A stretch of DNA of 64,000 nucleotides, from assembly GCA_910587785.1 (NCBI GenBank), contig CAJUOA010000003.1:1-64000 (forward strand), read 5' to 3'. The DNA is from an uncultured Oscillospiraceae bacterium (GTDB lineage Bacteria > Bacillota > Clostridia > Oscillospirales > Oscillospiraceae). Shown piece after piece: positions 56,701-64,000 of the stretch. Under the pieces are notes generated by a model. That model saw only the letters and a program-made list of their open reading frames with translations, had not been told where the DNA came from and did not search any database. Both the position numbers and the translations under genes were made by a program. Each line of letters starts with the position of its first letter. Position 1 is the first letter of the stretch.

Positions 56701-58529
56701 TTGCCAACAAGGTCCAGGGGATTATCGGCTCTGCTGATACGCTTGCCGGCTACCGTTATCCCATGCAGACCCGTCAGAACATCCGCTATATGCGCATGTT
56801 CGCCGGAGCGTTCATGTACGCCGCCGGGAACCATGTCGGCATCGGCTACGGCTCCGCAAGCGCACTGGCTCAGGGCAGGCCCACGAGCAGCGGAACCCCG
56901 ATGCTCTTCGGCTGGGGCATTGCCCACGAGATCGGCCACAACATGGACAAATTGGGCAAGGCGGAGATTACCAACAATATCTACTCTCTGGCCATCCAGG
57001 CCTGGGACGGCGGCGGCATGACCAAGAATACCACCCGTCTGACGAACAGCGGCATCTGGCAGAAGGTCTTTGACAAGGTGTCCGCAGGCCGTCCGGGCGC
57101 GGCGGGGAACGTCTTCGTCCAGCTGGGTATGTACTGGCAGCTGCACTTGGCCTATGATACCAAGGAGGAGCCGCTGAAGTTCTTTAACACGTTCTTCAAG
57201 GATTGGAAGAGCGGTGAGTACAAGGACGGCTATACCTACGACGAGCGTGTGGCGCTGATCGCCTCCAAGACGGCAGGGAAGAATCTCACGGACTTCTTTA
57301 CCCGCTGGGGGATGACCCTCGGGGACACGGCAAAGGCCGAAATGGGGAAGCTCGCGACGGAACCCCGCGCCATTTGGTACCTCAACGATGAGAGCTGGAT
57401 CAACGGGACAGCTGGGACCGGAAATACCACAGTTTCGGCTGCCGTTGAGGGCAGTAAGGTCACTCTTACCATCAACAACGATGCTTCCGGTACGATTCAA
57501 GGCTATGAGGTTCGCCGCAACGGTACGCCCATCGGCTTCACCACCACAACTACCTATGTCGACGACTTGGGCGCGGCCAACAACCGGACATACAAATATT
57601 CGGTGGTCCCGGTAGATAAGCTGGGGAACATGGGTCAAGAGGCAGAAACGCAGGAACTCAGGGTAGCCTATGACAAGGCCATCAGCGAAGACCTTTACGA
57701 GATGTCGAGAGAGGGGACCACAGTCACCTTCACCATGAAGGGTGACGCAAAGGTGGCTGTCACCGGCATCAAGGTGGAGAACAGCACCGTGCAGAGTCCT
57801 GGTATCACTATCAATGGAAAGGACGTCAACGCGACCCCTGCTCCCGACAACGCCGGAGTGTGGTATTTTGCCAAACCCGGCGCGGCGGCAGGCGACACCC
57901 GCATCTGGACTTATGATGCAAAGACCGTGACAATCACCGGCGTCCCTGAAGGTGCAGTTGTGACGCTCCTCGACTACCCCGGCGACCGTGTGGACTTCTA
58001 CGACGCGAAGAACGTCACCGCCGGTAAGCTTGCAGAGGACTACTCATATGTGGACAGCGATGGAAAAACCCAGACCATTCCAAAGGGGACCGTTGTCGTT
58101 ATGGGTACCTACCGCGGCGACCCGGTGTATACCCTCATACAGATTGAGGCCCGCTATGACATCTCCGGCGAGGCGGTGACGGATGCAACGGAGCTGCAAC
58201 CGCGCTGTATGAACGGTTTCACCCTGCTCTTTGCTGAGATTCCGGGAGATGGGGAGGTCAGCGACATCAGCGACGGTATCTTCATGTTTGTCCCTGACTG
58301 GGCTGAGGAGAACAAGCTGAACAAGGAGGCCGGTTGGAGCTCGAAGGACCCCCTGACGGATAAGGAGACAGACAGGACCCTTTACCCCACCGAGATTCGC
58401 GCAGTCCTCAACCGGACGGACAAGCCGGAAAGTGCTGACAGCCACCGCACGACCAGTGAGACTTTGTGGATCAGCTTCCCTCATGCGGAGGCTCTCACGG
58501 ATATCCGGCTGACCAGCAGCGCCAACTAA
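53760..58529 (+). CDS. secreted M60-like (mucinase-type) metalloprotease with dockerin dyad
   Basis: 1589 residues, TTG start after AGAAAGGAAG. Signal peptide to about 31 (MNWRKRLTAALLSLAMALSL ... TARA). An Ig/Cna-like domain (about 35-150) follows. A dockerin dyad comes next, with two calcium loops DVNGDGVLDEQD (159-170) and DLNGDGAVDVTD (186-197). Then a discoidin-like part (about 215-370), two fibronectin-III domains (about 375-550) and a second discoidin-like F5/8C domain (about 562-710). The M60 catalytic region has zinc motif H1056-E-I-G-H1060 and third-ligand Glu1069 (HEXXH-8-E). The C-terminal region is beta-rich with one FN3-like domain. M60 enzymes cut mucins and other O-glycoproteins. 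Codon use becomes less GC-rich from about 55430. Confidence 0.9.
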   Translation: MNWRKRLTAALLSLAMALSLFAPWPQTARAAGTGAAGSIGLTVRFDLPQTRAAVEGRGVKLTLTRGTERLELPLAAGTAVRNDFQAPVSVKAKNIDGVEMTTEARLGYYQAEVSGLAQGTYRLEVTGTGYVPYSADVTLDSYSRHVITGTGDGTFALGDVNGDGVLDEQDLTYLEARLGGAPEGCDLNGDGAVDVTDLAYVNYILNEHGSAQVLETGAITVPVVETAGLIFRSGTAQQLFTGTESVTIAPAAAGDDLVLPIELPAAVEMERIEITCPDGMGALETGAATVETEDGRTFDVPFDISTPAGVYAIGPTAGERVVTIDLGRRVAVKKVTIHVTRVAGQAGAKPEYATVTQIEFLKDIVPENPKTDDQVMNLSAKAGDGMVELAWSAVRNVTGYKVAYGESADHLDRTLPVVSNKASVTGLENLTTYYFQVTATNGAWRGRPSAIVSAMPEAAKVPGAPSNIGVVPMDGALRLSWGKTKDATFYQAFYRVAGETEFTQFGGDLSATSTTITGLTNGTEYELAVKAGNSKGVGPFSAIAAGTPEREDLTMPELPTDGRIDSSMVESIVLKDPSNVDRKLCPNFVTDHLIDNDASTYWIAGSWSKNSHITYTFSEPADMNYVILVPYLGDNHKYALNTYRIDAVDENGVQILEETLYAAPRMTDKNYLILPFDAVKGVKSLTVQLNEREGNGFRVSASEMAFYKSDSLPDDILALFTDETLTEIRTGVSEGDITALEERLAEKESFFLDVDLLRQELELAKKLLADPSALGLVKNDFQSRSGRADSTYGQSASDLQPLGISAEAGSTVAIYAQLPEGETVSIVPTQYYGESGIWRGTSVQLRNGRNYIDIPKIGSLTDPRGGPLYVTYSGEHPEQIKLHVLPNEKAAIIPVLELSNWYSTDGVAQRAAISAYVTALEAHVAKNGTNPETNVFNTTEISTPSVLLSLPANKILDGLGTDNKVETMYQNILAWEETLFVANKVQGIIGSADTLAGYRYPMQTRQNIRYMRMFAGAFMYAAGNHVGIGYGSASALAQGRPTSSGTPMLFGWGIAHEIGHNMDKLGKAEITNNIYSLAIQAWDGGGMTKNTTRLTNSGIWQKVFDKVSAGRPGAAGNVFVQLGMYWQLHLAYDTKEEPLKFFNTFFKDWKSGEYKDGYTYDERVALIASKTAGKNLTDFFTRWGMTLGDTAKAEMGKLATEPRAIWYLNDESWINGTAGTGNTTVSAAVEGSKVTLTINNDASGTIQGYEVRRNGTPIGFTTTTTYVDDLGAANNRTYKYSVVPVDKLGNMGQEAETQELRVAYDKAISEDLYEMSREGTTVTFTMKGDAKVAVTGIKVENSTVQSPGITINGKDVNATPAPDNAGVWYFAKPGAAAGDTRIWTYDAKTVTITGVPEGAVVTLLDYPGDRVDFYDAKNVTAGKLAEDYSYVDSDGKTQTIPKGTVVVMGTYRGDPVYTLIQIEARYDISGEAVTDATELQPRCMNGFTLLFAEIPGDGEVSDISDGIFMFVPDWAEENKLNKEAGWSSKDPLTDKETDRTLYPTEIRAVLNRTDKPESADSHRTTSETLWISFPHAEALTDIRLTSSAN

Positions 58530-58539
58530 GGAGGAATCG

Positions 58540-59910
58540 ATGAAAACGACGAAAAAAGTACTGTCCCTGCTCCTTGCGGTGGTGCTGACGCTGATGCTGT
58601 CAGTCCCGGCCCTCGCGGCGGGTGAGCCGAAGCTGGACGTCACCGCCGACGCCTCCGGCGTGCGCCTGACGGTCAGCGGCCTTGCCTCGGACTGTCAGGG
58701 CCTCCAGTTCACCATGCGGCTGGACCGCGCCGCAAGCGAGGTGGACCTGACCTTCAGCGCCGCCCTGGACGAACCGGGCATCCGCACCGCAAAAAGCTCC
58801 AGCGGCACGGCAATGACGGTCTACATCGCCTCCAAGAGCGCCGCCCTGGGCGAGGGCGGGAGCCTGGACCTGGGCGCGCTCAGCGCCCTTGCGGCGGGGA
58901 GCACCCTCACCAGCGCCGCCGTGTCCTCCGTCTCCGGCTGGAAGCTCCTGCGCTCAGGAGACTTTACGGAGGAGACCTTTGGGCCGTCACCCTCTACGCC
59001 GCCTGTGAATCCCCCCGACTGGTGGCCGGGTCCCGGTTCAGATGAGAGCAGCGGCGGCAGTACGGCCCCCGCGCCCACCCGGTACCGGGTGGAGGCGGCC
59101 TCGGGCATCACGGGCGGCAAGATCCAGCTGAGCGCCTCCCAGGCGGCGGCGGGGGACCAGGTGACGGTCACCGCCCTGCCGGATACCGGCTATGTGGTGG
59201 ACCGGGTCACCGCCTCCGGCGGCGGCAGAGACCTTGTCCTGACCGATCTGGGCGGCAACCGCTACAGCTTTGCCATGCCCAACGCCAATGTGACCGTCCA
59301 GGCGCTCTTCGCCGTCCTGCCGGAGGATAAGCCGGTCCAGCCCCAGCCCCCGGCGGCAGAACTGCCCTTTGTGGACGTGGCCCCGGACGCCTGGTACCGG
59401 GAGGCGGTGGAGTACGTCTACCGCATGGGGCTCATGAACGGCATGAGCGCGACAGCTTTTGTGCCCAACGGAACCACTACCCGGGCCCAGATCGTGACCA
59501 TCCTCCACCGGCTGGAGGGCACTCCCGCCGCCTCCGGCGCGGGCTTTACCGACGTACCGGCGGGGCAGTGGTACGCCCCGGCTATCAACTGGGCCGCCTC
59601 CAACGCCATTGTGGACGGCTACGGCGGCGGGAAGTTCGGCCCCGACGACCAGATCACCCGGGAGCAGATGGCCGCTATCCTGTACCGCTACGCCCAGTAC
59701 AAGGGCTACAGCACCAGCGCCCTGGGGGACCTCTCCCTGTTCTCCGACGGGGATCAGGTCTCCGGCTGGGCCCGGGGCCCCATGGTCTGGGCCAACGGGA
59801 GCGGCCTCATCAACGGCAAGAGCGGCGGCGTCCTGGACCCCCAGGGCCACGCCACCCGCGCGGAGGCGGCCGCCATCCTCATGCGCTTCTGCGAAAATCT
59901 GGCCCAATAA
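58540..59910 (+). CDS. SLH-anchored surface protein with cohesin-like N-terminal domain
   Basis: 456 residues. Signal peptide (MKTTKKVLSLLLAVVLTLML ... ALAA). Residues 28-145 form a beta-rich domain whose strand pattern (VRLTVSGLASDCQGLQFTMR, then MTVYIASKSAALGEGGSLDL with GALSAL) resembles a cohesin, though short and without a clear match. A Pro/Ser/Gly linker (about 146-180) follows, then a repeat domain of the InlB-B/Flg_new type (181-260), and three SLH motifs (272-456; FVDVAPDAWYREAVEYVY, FTDVPAGQWYAPAINWA, LSLFSDGDQVSGWARG) for cell-wall binding. It is 10 bases after the dockerin protease, with AAGGAGG, so cotranscribed. Confidence 0.85.
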   Translation: MKTTKKVLSLLLAVVLTLMLSVPALAAGEPKLDVTADASGVRLTVSGLASDCQGLQFTMRLDRAASEVDLTFSAALDEPGIRTAKSSSGTAMTVYIASKSAALGEGGSLDLGALSALAAGSTLTSAAVSSVSGWKLLRSGDFTEETFGPSPSTPPVNPPDWWPGPGSDESSGGSTAPAPTRYRVEAASGITGGKIQLSASQAAAGDQVTVTALPDTGYVVDRVTASGGGRDLVLTDLGGNRYSFAMPNANVTVQALFAVLPEDKPVQPQPPAAELPFVDVAPDAWYREAVEYVYRMGLMNGMSATAFVPNGTTTRAQIVTILHRLEGTPAASGAGFTDVPAGQWYAPAINWAASNAIVDGYGGGKFGPDDQITREQMAAILYRYAQYKGYSTSALGDLSLFSDGDQVSGWARGPMVWANGSGLINGKSGGVLDPQGHATRAEAAAILMRFCENLAQ

Positions 59911-59925
59911 GCATACCTGAAACAG

Positions 59926-59960
59926 CGGACCCGGTATCCGGTGAGCGGATGCCGGGTCCG
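59926..59960 (+). terminator. hairpin after the SLH gene
   Basis: A 15-bp stem with one G-U (59926-59940 and 59946-59960), loop GTGAG. There is no T-run directly after, so it may be a weak terminator or a 3'-end stabiliser. Confidence 0.5.
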
Positions 59961-60077
59961 TCAGCTTTACCAGGGAAATGGGGCCTGATTTGTAGAAGGT
60001 GTTCTATTCCTATCCGGCCCGGTTTGTGATATACTGTGTTAAGAAAGCGCCAAGAGGAGAGGGAAGGAGAATCATCT

Positions 60078-60626
60078 GTGCCCAATTTCACCAAAAAAGC
60101 CATCAAAGAGACCTTCATCAAGCTCCTGGATGAGCGGCCGCTGAACCAGATCACGGTGAAGGACATCGTGGAGGACTGCGGCATCAACCGCAACTCGTTC
60201 TACTACCACTACGCCGACCTGCCCGCGCTCCTGGAGGAGGTGGTGGCGGAGGACTTGGCGGAGATCATGGAGAGCCACCCCACCGTCGCCTCCCTGGAGG
60301 AGGGCTTCGACACGGTGGTGGAGTCCATCCTGCGCCGGAAGCGGGCGGTGCTCCACATCTACAACTCCCTGAGCCGGGACGTGTTCCAGCGCTACCTCAT
60401 GGATGTCTGCCAATACGTGGTGGCCACCTATGTGGGCTCCGCCCTGGAGGGCCGGGAGATGAGCGGGGAGGACAGGGCCGTCTTCATCCGCTACCACAAG
60501 TGCGCCTGCTTCGGCGCTGTCATAGACTGGCTGAGCGGGGGGATGAAGGACGACATCACCGCTTTCTTCCGCCGGATATACCAGCTGAAGCTGGGCTGGG
60601 AGCCGGTGGAGCGGGAGCAGAATTAG
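60078..60626 (+). CDS. TetR/AcrR-family transcriptional regulator
   Basis: 182 residues. N-terminal helix-turn-helix: FTKKAIKETFIKLLDERPLN then QITVKDIVEDCGINRNSFYYHYADL. The C-terminal ligand domain is of the TetR-like type seen in DhaS-like proteins. It most likely controls the HdeD-like and MMPL genes that follow in the same direction. GTG at 60078 follows GGAAGGAGA. A -10 TATACT sits at 60030-60035. Confidence 0.9.
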   Translation: MPNFTKKAIKETFIKLLDERPLNQITVKDIVEDCGINRNSFYYHYADLPALLEEVVAEDLAEIMESHPTVASLEEGFDTVVESILRRKRAVLHIYNSLSRDVFQRYLMDVCQYVVATYVGSALEGREMSGEDRAVFIRYHKCACFGAVIDWLSGGMKDDITAFFRRIYQLKLGWEPVEREQN

Positions 60627-60663
60627 GCACTTCGCCCCTGGTGCCCAAAATTTGGCTGGTTTG

Positions 60664-60699
60664 GTCCCTGTGTCTGATTTTCGGACACGGGGACTTTTT
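60664..60699 (+). terminator. terminator after the TetR gene
   Basis: An 11-bp stem with one G-U (GTCCCTGTGTC 60664-60674 with GACACGGGGAC 60684-60694), then TTTTT. It separates the regulator from the exporter genes. Confidence 0.8.
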
Positions 60700-60706
60700 C
60701 TGTCCA

Positions 60707-60735
60707 TTTTCAAAGTCCGCCGGACCTGCTATACT
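60707..60735 (+). promoter_or_regulatory. promoter of the HdeD/MMPL genes with possible operator
   Basis: -35 TTTTCA (60707-60712), 17-base spacer, -10 TATACT (60730-60735). The spacer contains the perfect inverted repeat GTCC-GCC-GGAC (60715-60725), a reasonable place for the TetR-family repressor to bind. Confidence 0.5.
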
Positions 60736-60798
60736 TCAGGCAGTCACAAGGGACCGGCCTTTACGAGGCCGGGACGGAGAACGGGAGGAGGTGTAGTT

Positions 60799-61374
60799 AT
60801 GAAAATGCGGTGCGTGACCCCCATGTGGATCGCCAAAGTGGGATATATCGTGATGTCGCTGGTCTTCTGCGGCGTGGGAGCGGCGTTCATCCTCCGTCCG
60901 GAGCCGTCCATGGCGGTGATCGGCCGGGCGCTGGGCATTGCGCTGGTGGTGTTCGGCGGAGTAAAGCTGGTGGGCTACTTCTCCGGGGACCTGTTCCGCC
61001 TGGCCTTCCAGTACGACCTGGCGTTCGGCATCCTGCTCATCGCCCTGGGGGCGGTGATCCTGCTGAAGCCGGAGGGCGCTCTGGACTTCATCTTCGCGGC
61101 GCTGGGCATTGCGATCTTCTCCGACGGCCTGTTCAAGGTGCAGATCGCTCTGGACTCGAAGCGGTTTGGCATCCGGAGCTGGTGGCTCATCGCGGCCCTG
61201 GCGCTGGTGACGGGGGCCATCGGATTGGCCCTGGTGTTCCGCCCCTGGGAGAGCGGCGTATTGCTGACAGAGCTCCTGGGCGCGTCCCTCCTGTGCGAGG
61301 GGGTGCTGAGCCTGTGCGTGGCGCTGAGCACGGTGAAGATCGTGCGGCACCAGTTGGACGAGAGCGAAGCGTAA
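60799..61374 (+). CDS. HdeD/DUF308-family membrane protein
   Basis: 191 residues with about six membrane segments in repeated pairs (VGYIVMSLVFCGVGAAFIL, ALGIALVVFGGVKLVGYF, FGILLIALGAVILLKPEGAL, LIAALALVTGAIGLALVF). This is the DUF308 (HdeD-like) pattern; a role in acid or envelope stress is known for E. coli HdeD only. The ATG follows GGGAGGAGG. A GC-hairpin array lies between it and the exporter. Confidence 0.85.
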   Translation: MKMRCVTPMWIAKVGYIVMSLVFCGVGAAFILRPEPSMAVIGRALGIALVVFGGVKLVGYFSGDLFRLAFQYDLAFGILLIALGAVILLKPEGALDFIFAALGIAIFSDGLFKVQIALDSKRFGIRSWWLIAALALVTGAIGLALVFRPWESGVLLTELLGASLLCEGVLSLCVALSTVKIVRHQLDESEA

Positions 61375-61381
61375 CCTGCGG

Positions 61382-61502
61382 GTCCAGGCAACAGCTGTCC
61401 GAAGGACAGCCAAGCTCAAGCTGGCGAAGCCAGCGCAGAGGGCTCAGCCCCTGGTGGGTCCAGGGCAAAGCCCTGGCGGGTTTGGGCAGAGCCCAACACT
61501 CT
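61382..61502 (-). repeat. GC-hairpin array, copy 2 (inverted)
   Basis: On the minus strand 61502-61436 reads almost as copy 1 (43234): GTTGGGCTCTGCCCAAAC, CCAGGGCTTTGCCCTGG, ACCCACCAGGGGCTGAGCCC. Two further hairpins follow, CTGGC-TTC-GCCAG (61421-61433) and GCTGTCC-TTC-GGACAGC (61394-61410). It occupies the gap between the HdeD-like and MMPL genes. Confidence 0.8.
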
Positions 61503-61541
61503 AATCGTACAAAACCAAATAAGAAAGGAAGCATAGAAACC

Positions 61542-63650
61542 ATGCGATTTTCCAAAGCGGTGGTAAAGTGCCGCGTACCGATCCTGATTTTGACCCTGCT
61601 TCTGATGATCCCGGCGGTGCTGGGGATGGCGGGGACGCGGATCAACTATGACATGCTGGACTACCTGCCGGAGGACATGGACACGGTAGCCGGACAGAAC
61701 GAGCTCCTGGAGGAGTTCAACAAGGGGGCGTTCTCCCTTCTGATCCTGGAGGACCTGCCGGAGAAGGACGCCGCGGCCCTGAAGGCCAAGGTAGAGCAGG
61801 TGGACCATGTGGAGACCGTGCTGTGGTACGACTCCCTGATGGACCTGAGCGTGCCCATGGAGCTCCTGCCGGAGAAGCTGTACCAGGCGTTCAACACGGA
61901 GAACGCCACGATGATGGCCGTATTCTTCGACACCTCCACGTCCTCGGACCTGACCATGGACGCAATCCGTGAGATCCGGGCCCTGGCGGGGGAGCAGTGC
62001 TTCGTCTCGGGCATGAGCGCCCTGGTGACGGACCTGAAGGACCTGTGCGAGAGGGAGGAGCCCATCTATGTGGGCATCGCGGTGGCATTGGCCTGCGGGG
62101 CGATGCTGCTGCTGCTGGACAGCTGGCTGGTACCCTTCGTGTTCCTGGCAAGCATCGGGATGATGATATTGCTGAACCTGGGCACCAACTACTTCCTGGG
62201 CGAAATCTCCTACATCACCAAGGCCCTCTCCGCAGTCCTGCAATTGGCGGTGACCATGGACTACTCCATCTTCCTCTGGAACAGCTACAATGAACAGCGG
62301 GGCCTCCACGCAGACAACAAGGAGGCCATGGCCCAAGCCATCCGGGAGACCTTGGCGAGCGTGGTGGGGAGCTCCATCACCACGGTAGCGGGCTTCATCG
62401 CGCTGTGCTTCATGTCCTTCACCATGGGCCGGGACCTGGGGCTGGTCATGGCCAAGGGCGTGCTCCTGGGGGTGCTGGGCTGTGTGACGGTCCTGCCCGC
62501 GCTGATCTTAGTGTTCGACAAGCCCCTGCAAAGGACCCGGCACCGCTCCCTCATCCCCAGCACGGGCGGGCTGAGCCGGGGCGTGGTGAAGATCTTCCCC
62601 GTGATCCTGGTCCTCTTCGTCCTGGTCATCCCCCCGGCCTTCCTGGGGTACGAGAAGACCAACGGCGAGGTCTACTACGACATGGGCCAATGCCTGCCGG
62701 AGGACATGGCGTACGTCATCGCCAACGAGAAGTTATCTGACGAGTTCGGCATCGCCTCCACCCACATGATCCTGGTGGACGCGAAGCTCCCGGCCAAGAC
62801 GGTCAACGCCATGATCCGGGAGATGGAGCAGGTGGAGGGCGTGCAGTACGTCCTGGGCCTGGAGAGCGTGGCGGGCCCCCGCATCCCGGCGGAATTCCTG
62901 CCGGAGGAGGTCACGGGGGCGCTGAGGAGCGGCAAATGGGAGCTCCTGCTCATCAACTCGGAGTACAAGGTGGCCAGCGACAGCGTCAACGTCCAGGTGG
63001 ACCGGCTGAACACCATCCTCAAGCGCTATGACCCCGCGGGCCTCCTCATCGGCGAGGCCCCCTGCATGAAGGACATGATCGAGACCACGGACCACGACTT
63101 CCAGGTGGTCAATGCCGTCTCCATCCTCGCCATCTTCGTTATCATCGCCCTGGTGGAGAAGAGCCTGACCCTGCCCTTTATCCTCATCGCGGTCATCGAG
63201 GCGGCCATCTTCGTCAATCTCGGCCTGCCCCACTATTTAGGACAGAGCCTGCCCTTCATCGCCCCCATCTGCATCAGCACCATCCAACTGGGCGCGACGG
63301 TGGACTACGCCATCCTCATGACCACCCGCTACAAGGCGGAGCGCGTGGGCGGCAAGGATAAGCGGGAGGCGGTCCACACGGCCCTCGCCACGTCCATCCC
63401 CTCCATCATCGTCTCGGGCATGGGCCTTTTCGCCGCCACCTTCGGCGTGGCACTGTACTCGGAGATCGACATCATCGGCTCCATGTGTATGCTCATGGCC
63501 CGGGGCGCGGTCATCAGCATGGTATCCGTCATCTTCGTCCTGCCGGCCCTACTCCTGCTCTGCGACGGCCTCATCCGGGCCACCACCCTGGGCATGGGAG
63601 GACACCACAAACACCACACTCAATCCAATCAGGAGGTACTTGTAAAATGA
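61542..63650 (+). CDS. MMPL/RND-superfamily exporter
   Basis: 702 residues with two repeats, each one membrane span, a large external loop and five spans. Charged residues inside spans are kept: QLAVTMDYSIFLWNSY in repeat 1 and QLGATVDYAILMTTRY in repeat 2, the likely proton-relay Asp-Tyr pairs. External loops begin YLPEDMDTVAGQNEL and CLPEDMAYVIANEKL, showing the internal duplication. Likely a proton-driven exporter of lipids or hydrophobic compounds, under the TetR regulator. ATG at 61542 follows AAGAAAGGAAG. Confidence 0.92.
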   Translation: MRFSKAVVKCRVPILILTLLLMIPAVLGMAGTRINYDMLDYLPEDMDTVAGQNELLEEFNKGAFSLLILEDLPEKDAAALKAKVEQVDHVETVLWYDSLMDLSVPMELLPEKLYQAFNTENATMMAVFFDTSTSSDLTMDAIREIRALAGEQCFVSGMSALVTDLKDLCEREEPIYVGIAVALACGAMLLLLDSWLVPFVFLASIGMMILLNLGTNYFLGEISYITKALSAVLQLAVTMDYSIFLWNSYNEQRGLHADNKEAMAQAIRETLASVVGSSITTVAGFIALCFMSFTMGRDLGLVMAKGVLLGVLGCVTVLPALILVFDKPLQRTRHRSLIPSTGGLSRGVVKIFPVILVLFVLVIPPAFLGYEKTNGEVYYDMGQCLPEDMAYVIANEKLSDEFGIASTHMILVDAKLPAKTVNAMIREMEQVEGVQYVLGLESVAGPRIPAEFLPEEVTGALRSGKWELLLINSEYKVASDSVNVQVDRLNTILKRYDPAGLLIGEAPCMKDMIETTDHDFQVVNAVSILAIFVIIALVEKSLTLPFILIAVIEAAIFVNLGLPHYLGQSLPFIAPICISTIQLGATVDYAILMTTRYKAERVGGKDKREAVHTALATSIPSIIVSGMGLFAATFGVALYSEIDIIGSMCMLMARGAVISMVSVIFVLPALLLLCDGLIRATTLGMGGHHKHHTQSNQEVLVK

Positions 63651-64000
63651 AACCCACTGCAACGAAAGTGATCGCCGTAAGCCTCAGCGCCATCCTCGCG
63701 GCGGGGGGACTGGGGAGCCTGCTCAACAGCCGCGCCGCTGGAGACGAGGGCATCCGCCCTGTCGTGACCGCCCCTCTGGCCGTGACCGCCGGGACCACGG
63801 GCGTCCCCTTCAAAGATGAGACCGTGTATATCCTCACCGGGGCCGATGGCGCGGTGGAGAAGATCATCGTCAGCGACTGGCTGAGAAATCCCTACGGGAG
63901 CGCCAAGCTGCAAGACCGCACCACCCTTCTGGACGTGGAGAACGTCAAGGGGGAGGAGACCTTCACCGCAAGCGGCGGCAAGCTGGTCTGGGACGCCCAG
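63647..64000 (+). CDS. exported protein of unknown function, 3' end outside window
   Basis: The ATG at 63647 overlaps the exporter stop by 4 bases (ATGA) and has AGGAGG just upstream. 118 codons are visible. An N-terminal signal or anchor (KVIAVSLSAILAAGGLGSLL) is followed by a hydrophilic beta-type sequence (VYILTGADGAVEKIIVSDWL). Translational coupling to the MMPL gene suggests a periplasm-side or wall-side partner of that exporter. No family is recognised from the visible part. Confidence 0.75.
   Translation, partial: MKPTATKVIAVSLSAILAAGGLGSLLNSRAAGDEGIRPVVTAPLAVTAGTTGVPFKDETVYILTGADGAVEKIIVSDWLRNPYGSAKLQDRTTLLDVENVKGEETFTASGGKLVWDAQ

Noticed and set aside
53754..57638. Two long minus-strand frames opposite the M60 protease
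   Set aside because: No ribosome site or domain; the plus strand has a consensus promoter, signal peptide and catalytic motif.

Overview
This is one contiguous piece of a high-GC Clostridia chromosome, most likely Oscillospiraceae (Flavonifractor/Pseudoflavonifractor/Lawsonibacter-like). That placement is an inference from the IspH-ribosomal-protein-S1 fusion beside cmk and plsC, from the sporulation gene ytfJ/gerW and a DacF-type carboxypeptidase, from SLH-anchored surface proteins, from TTG/GTG starts and strong AAGGAGG ribosome sites, and from high GC with abundant short intergenic hairpin repeats. No rRNA, tRNA, CRISPR array, transposase or phage module was seen. The window is mostly ordinary core genes plus some accessory surface and transport loci.

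Layout. 1-4256: argG (minus, cut by the window edge) behind an ArgR-type operator, divergent from ddl, a P-loop kinase and murF (peptidoglycan precursor synthesis). 4257-9620: an ABC-F ATPase, a YdcF-like membrane protein, a flavodoxin, prfA, an acetyltransferase and the tail of a lost receiver-domain gene. 9624-17392 (minus): a very large orphan membrane protein, a CBS-type manganese pyrophosphatase and a secreted SLH protein. 17586-20747: cspA with a consensus promoter and long leader, a DtxR/MntR-family regulator, and a MoxR ATPase/CoxE-like VWA pair. 20839-22526: a Cys-rich DUF2284 protein and glf. 22952-23808 (minus): yedF and its DUF3343 partner. 24054-33905: a complete glycine cleavage operon under a tandem glycine riboswitch with a visible terminator switch, encoding GcvT, a GcvT-SHMT fusion, GcvH, GcvPA, GcvPB, lipoate ligase and dihydrolipoyl dehydrogenase. 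33948-35942 (minus): queA, an AadA-like nucleotidyltransferase and a collapsed GNAT gene. 36175-37257: asd, followed by about 800 bp packed with repeats.

38067-43217: an M50 protease, scpA, a GNAT, a 71-aa membrane protein, scpB, a DUF2953 protein, ytfJ and a DacF-type D,D-carboxypeptidase with a sporulation-sigma-like promoter. 43362-49475: an RsuA/RluB pseudouridine synthase, an RpiR regulator, a BaiN-like flavoprotein, cmk, plsC and ispH-S1. 49651-53595: a hybrid histidine kinase followed by a lipoprotein solute-binding protein with no permease. 53688-59910: a 1589-aa secreted M60 metalloprotease carrying a dockerin dyad, followed 10 bp later by an SLH-anchored protein whose N-terminal domain looks cohesin-like. 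60078-64000: a TetR regulator, an HdeD-like membrane protein, an MMPL exporter and the start of an exported protein.

Three things stand out. First, a dispersed non-coding element of about 270 bp occurs three times (4264, 22584, 37655); it has a conserved 5' core and 3' twin hairpins whose stems change sequence but keep pairing, and tail-only relatives lie at 14401 and 37383. Second, the dockerin-M60 protease and the SLH protein with a cohesin-like domain could form a minimal two-gene surface docking system acting on host glycoproteins. Third, the glycine operon has a duplicated gcvT with one copy fused to a serine hydroxymethyltransferase-like domain, so that 5,10-methylene-THF could be handed from the T-protein step to serine synthesis inside one polypeptide. 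The ispH-S1 fusion also carries a near-perfect internal ribosome site at its domain junction.
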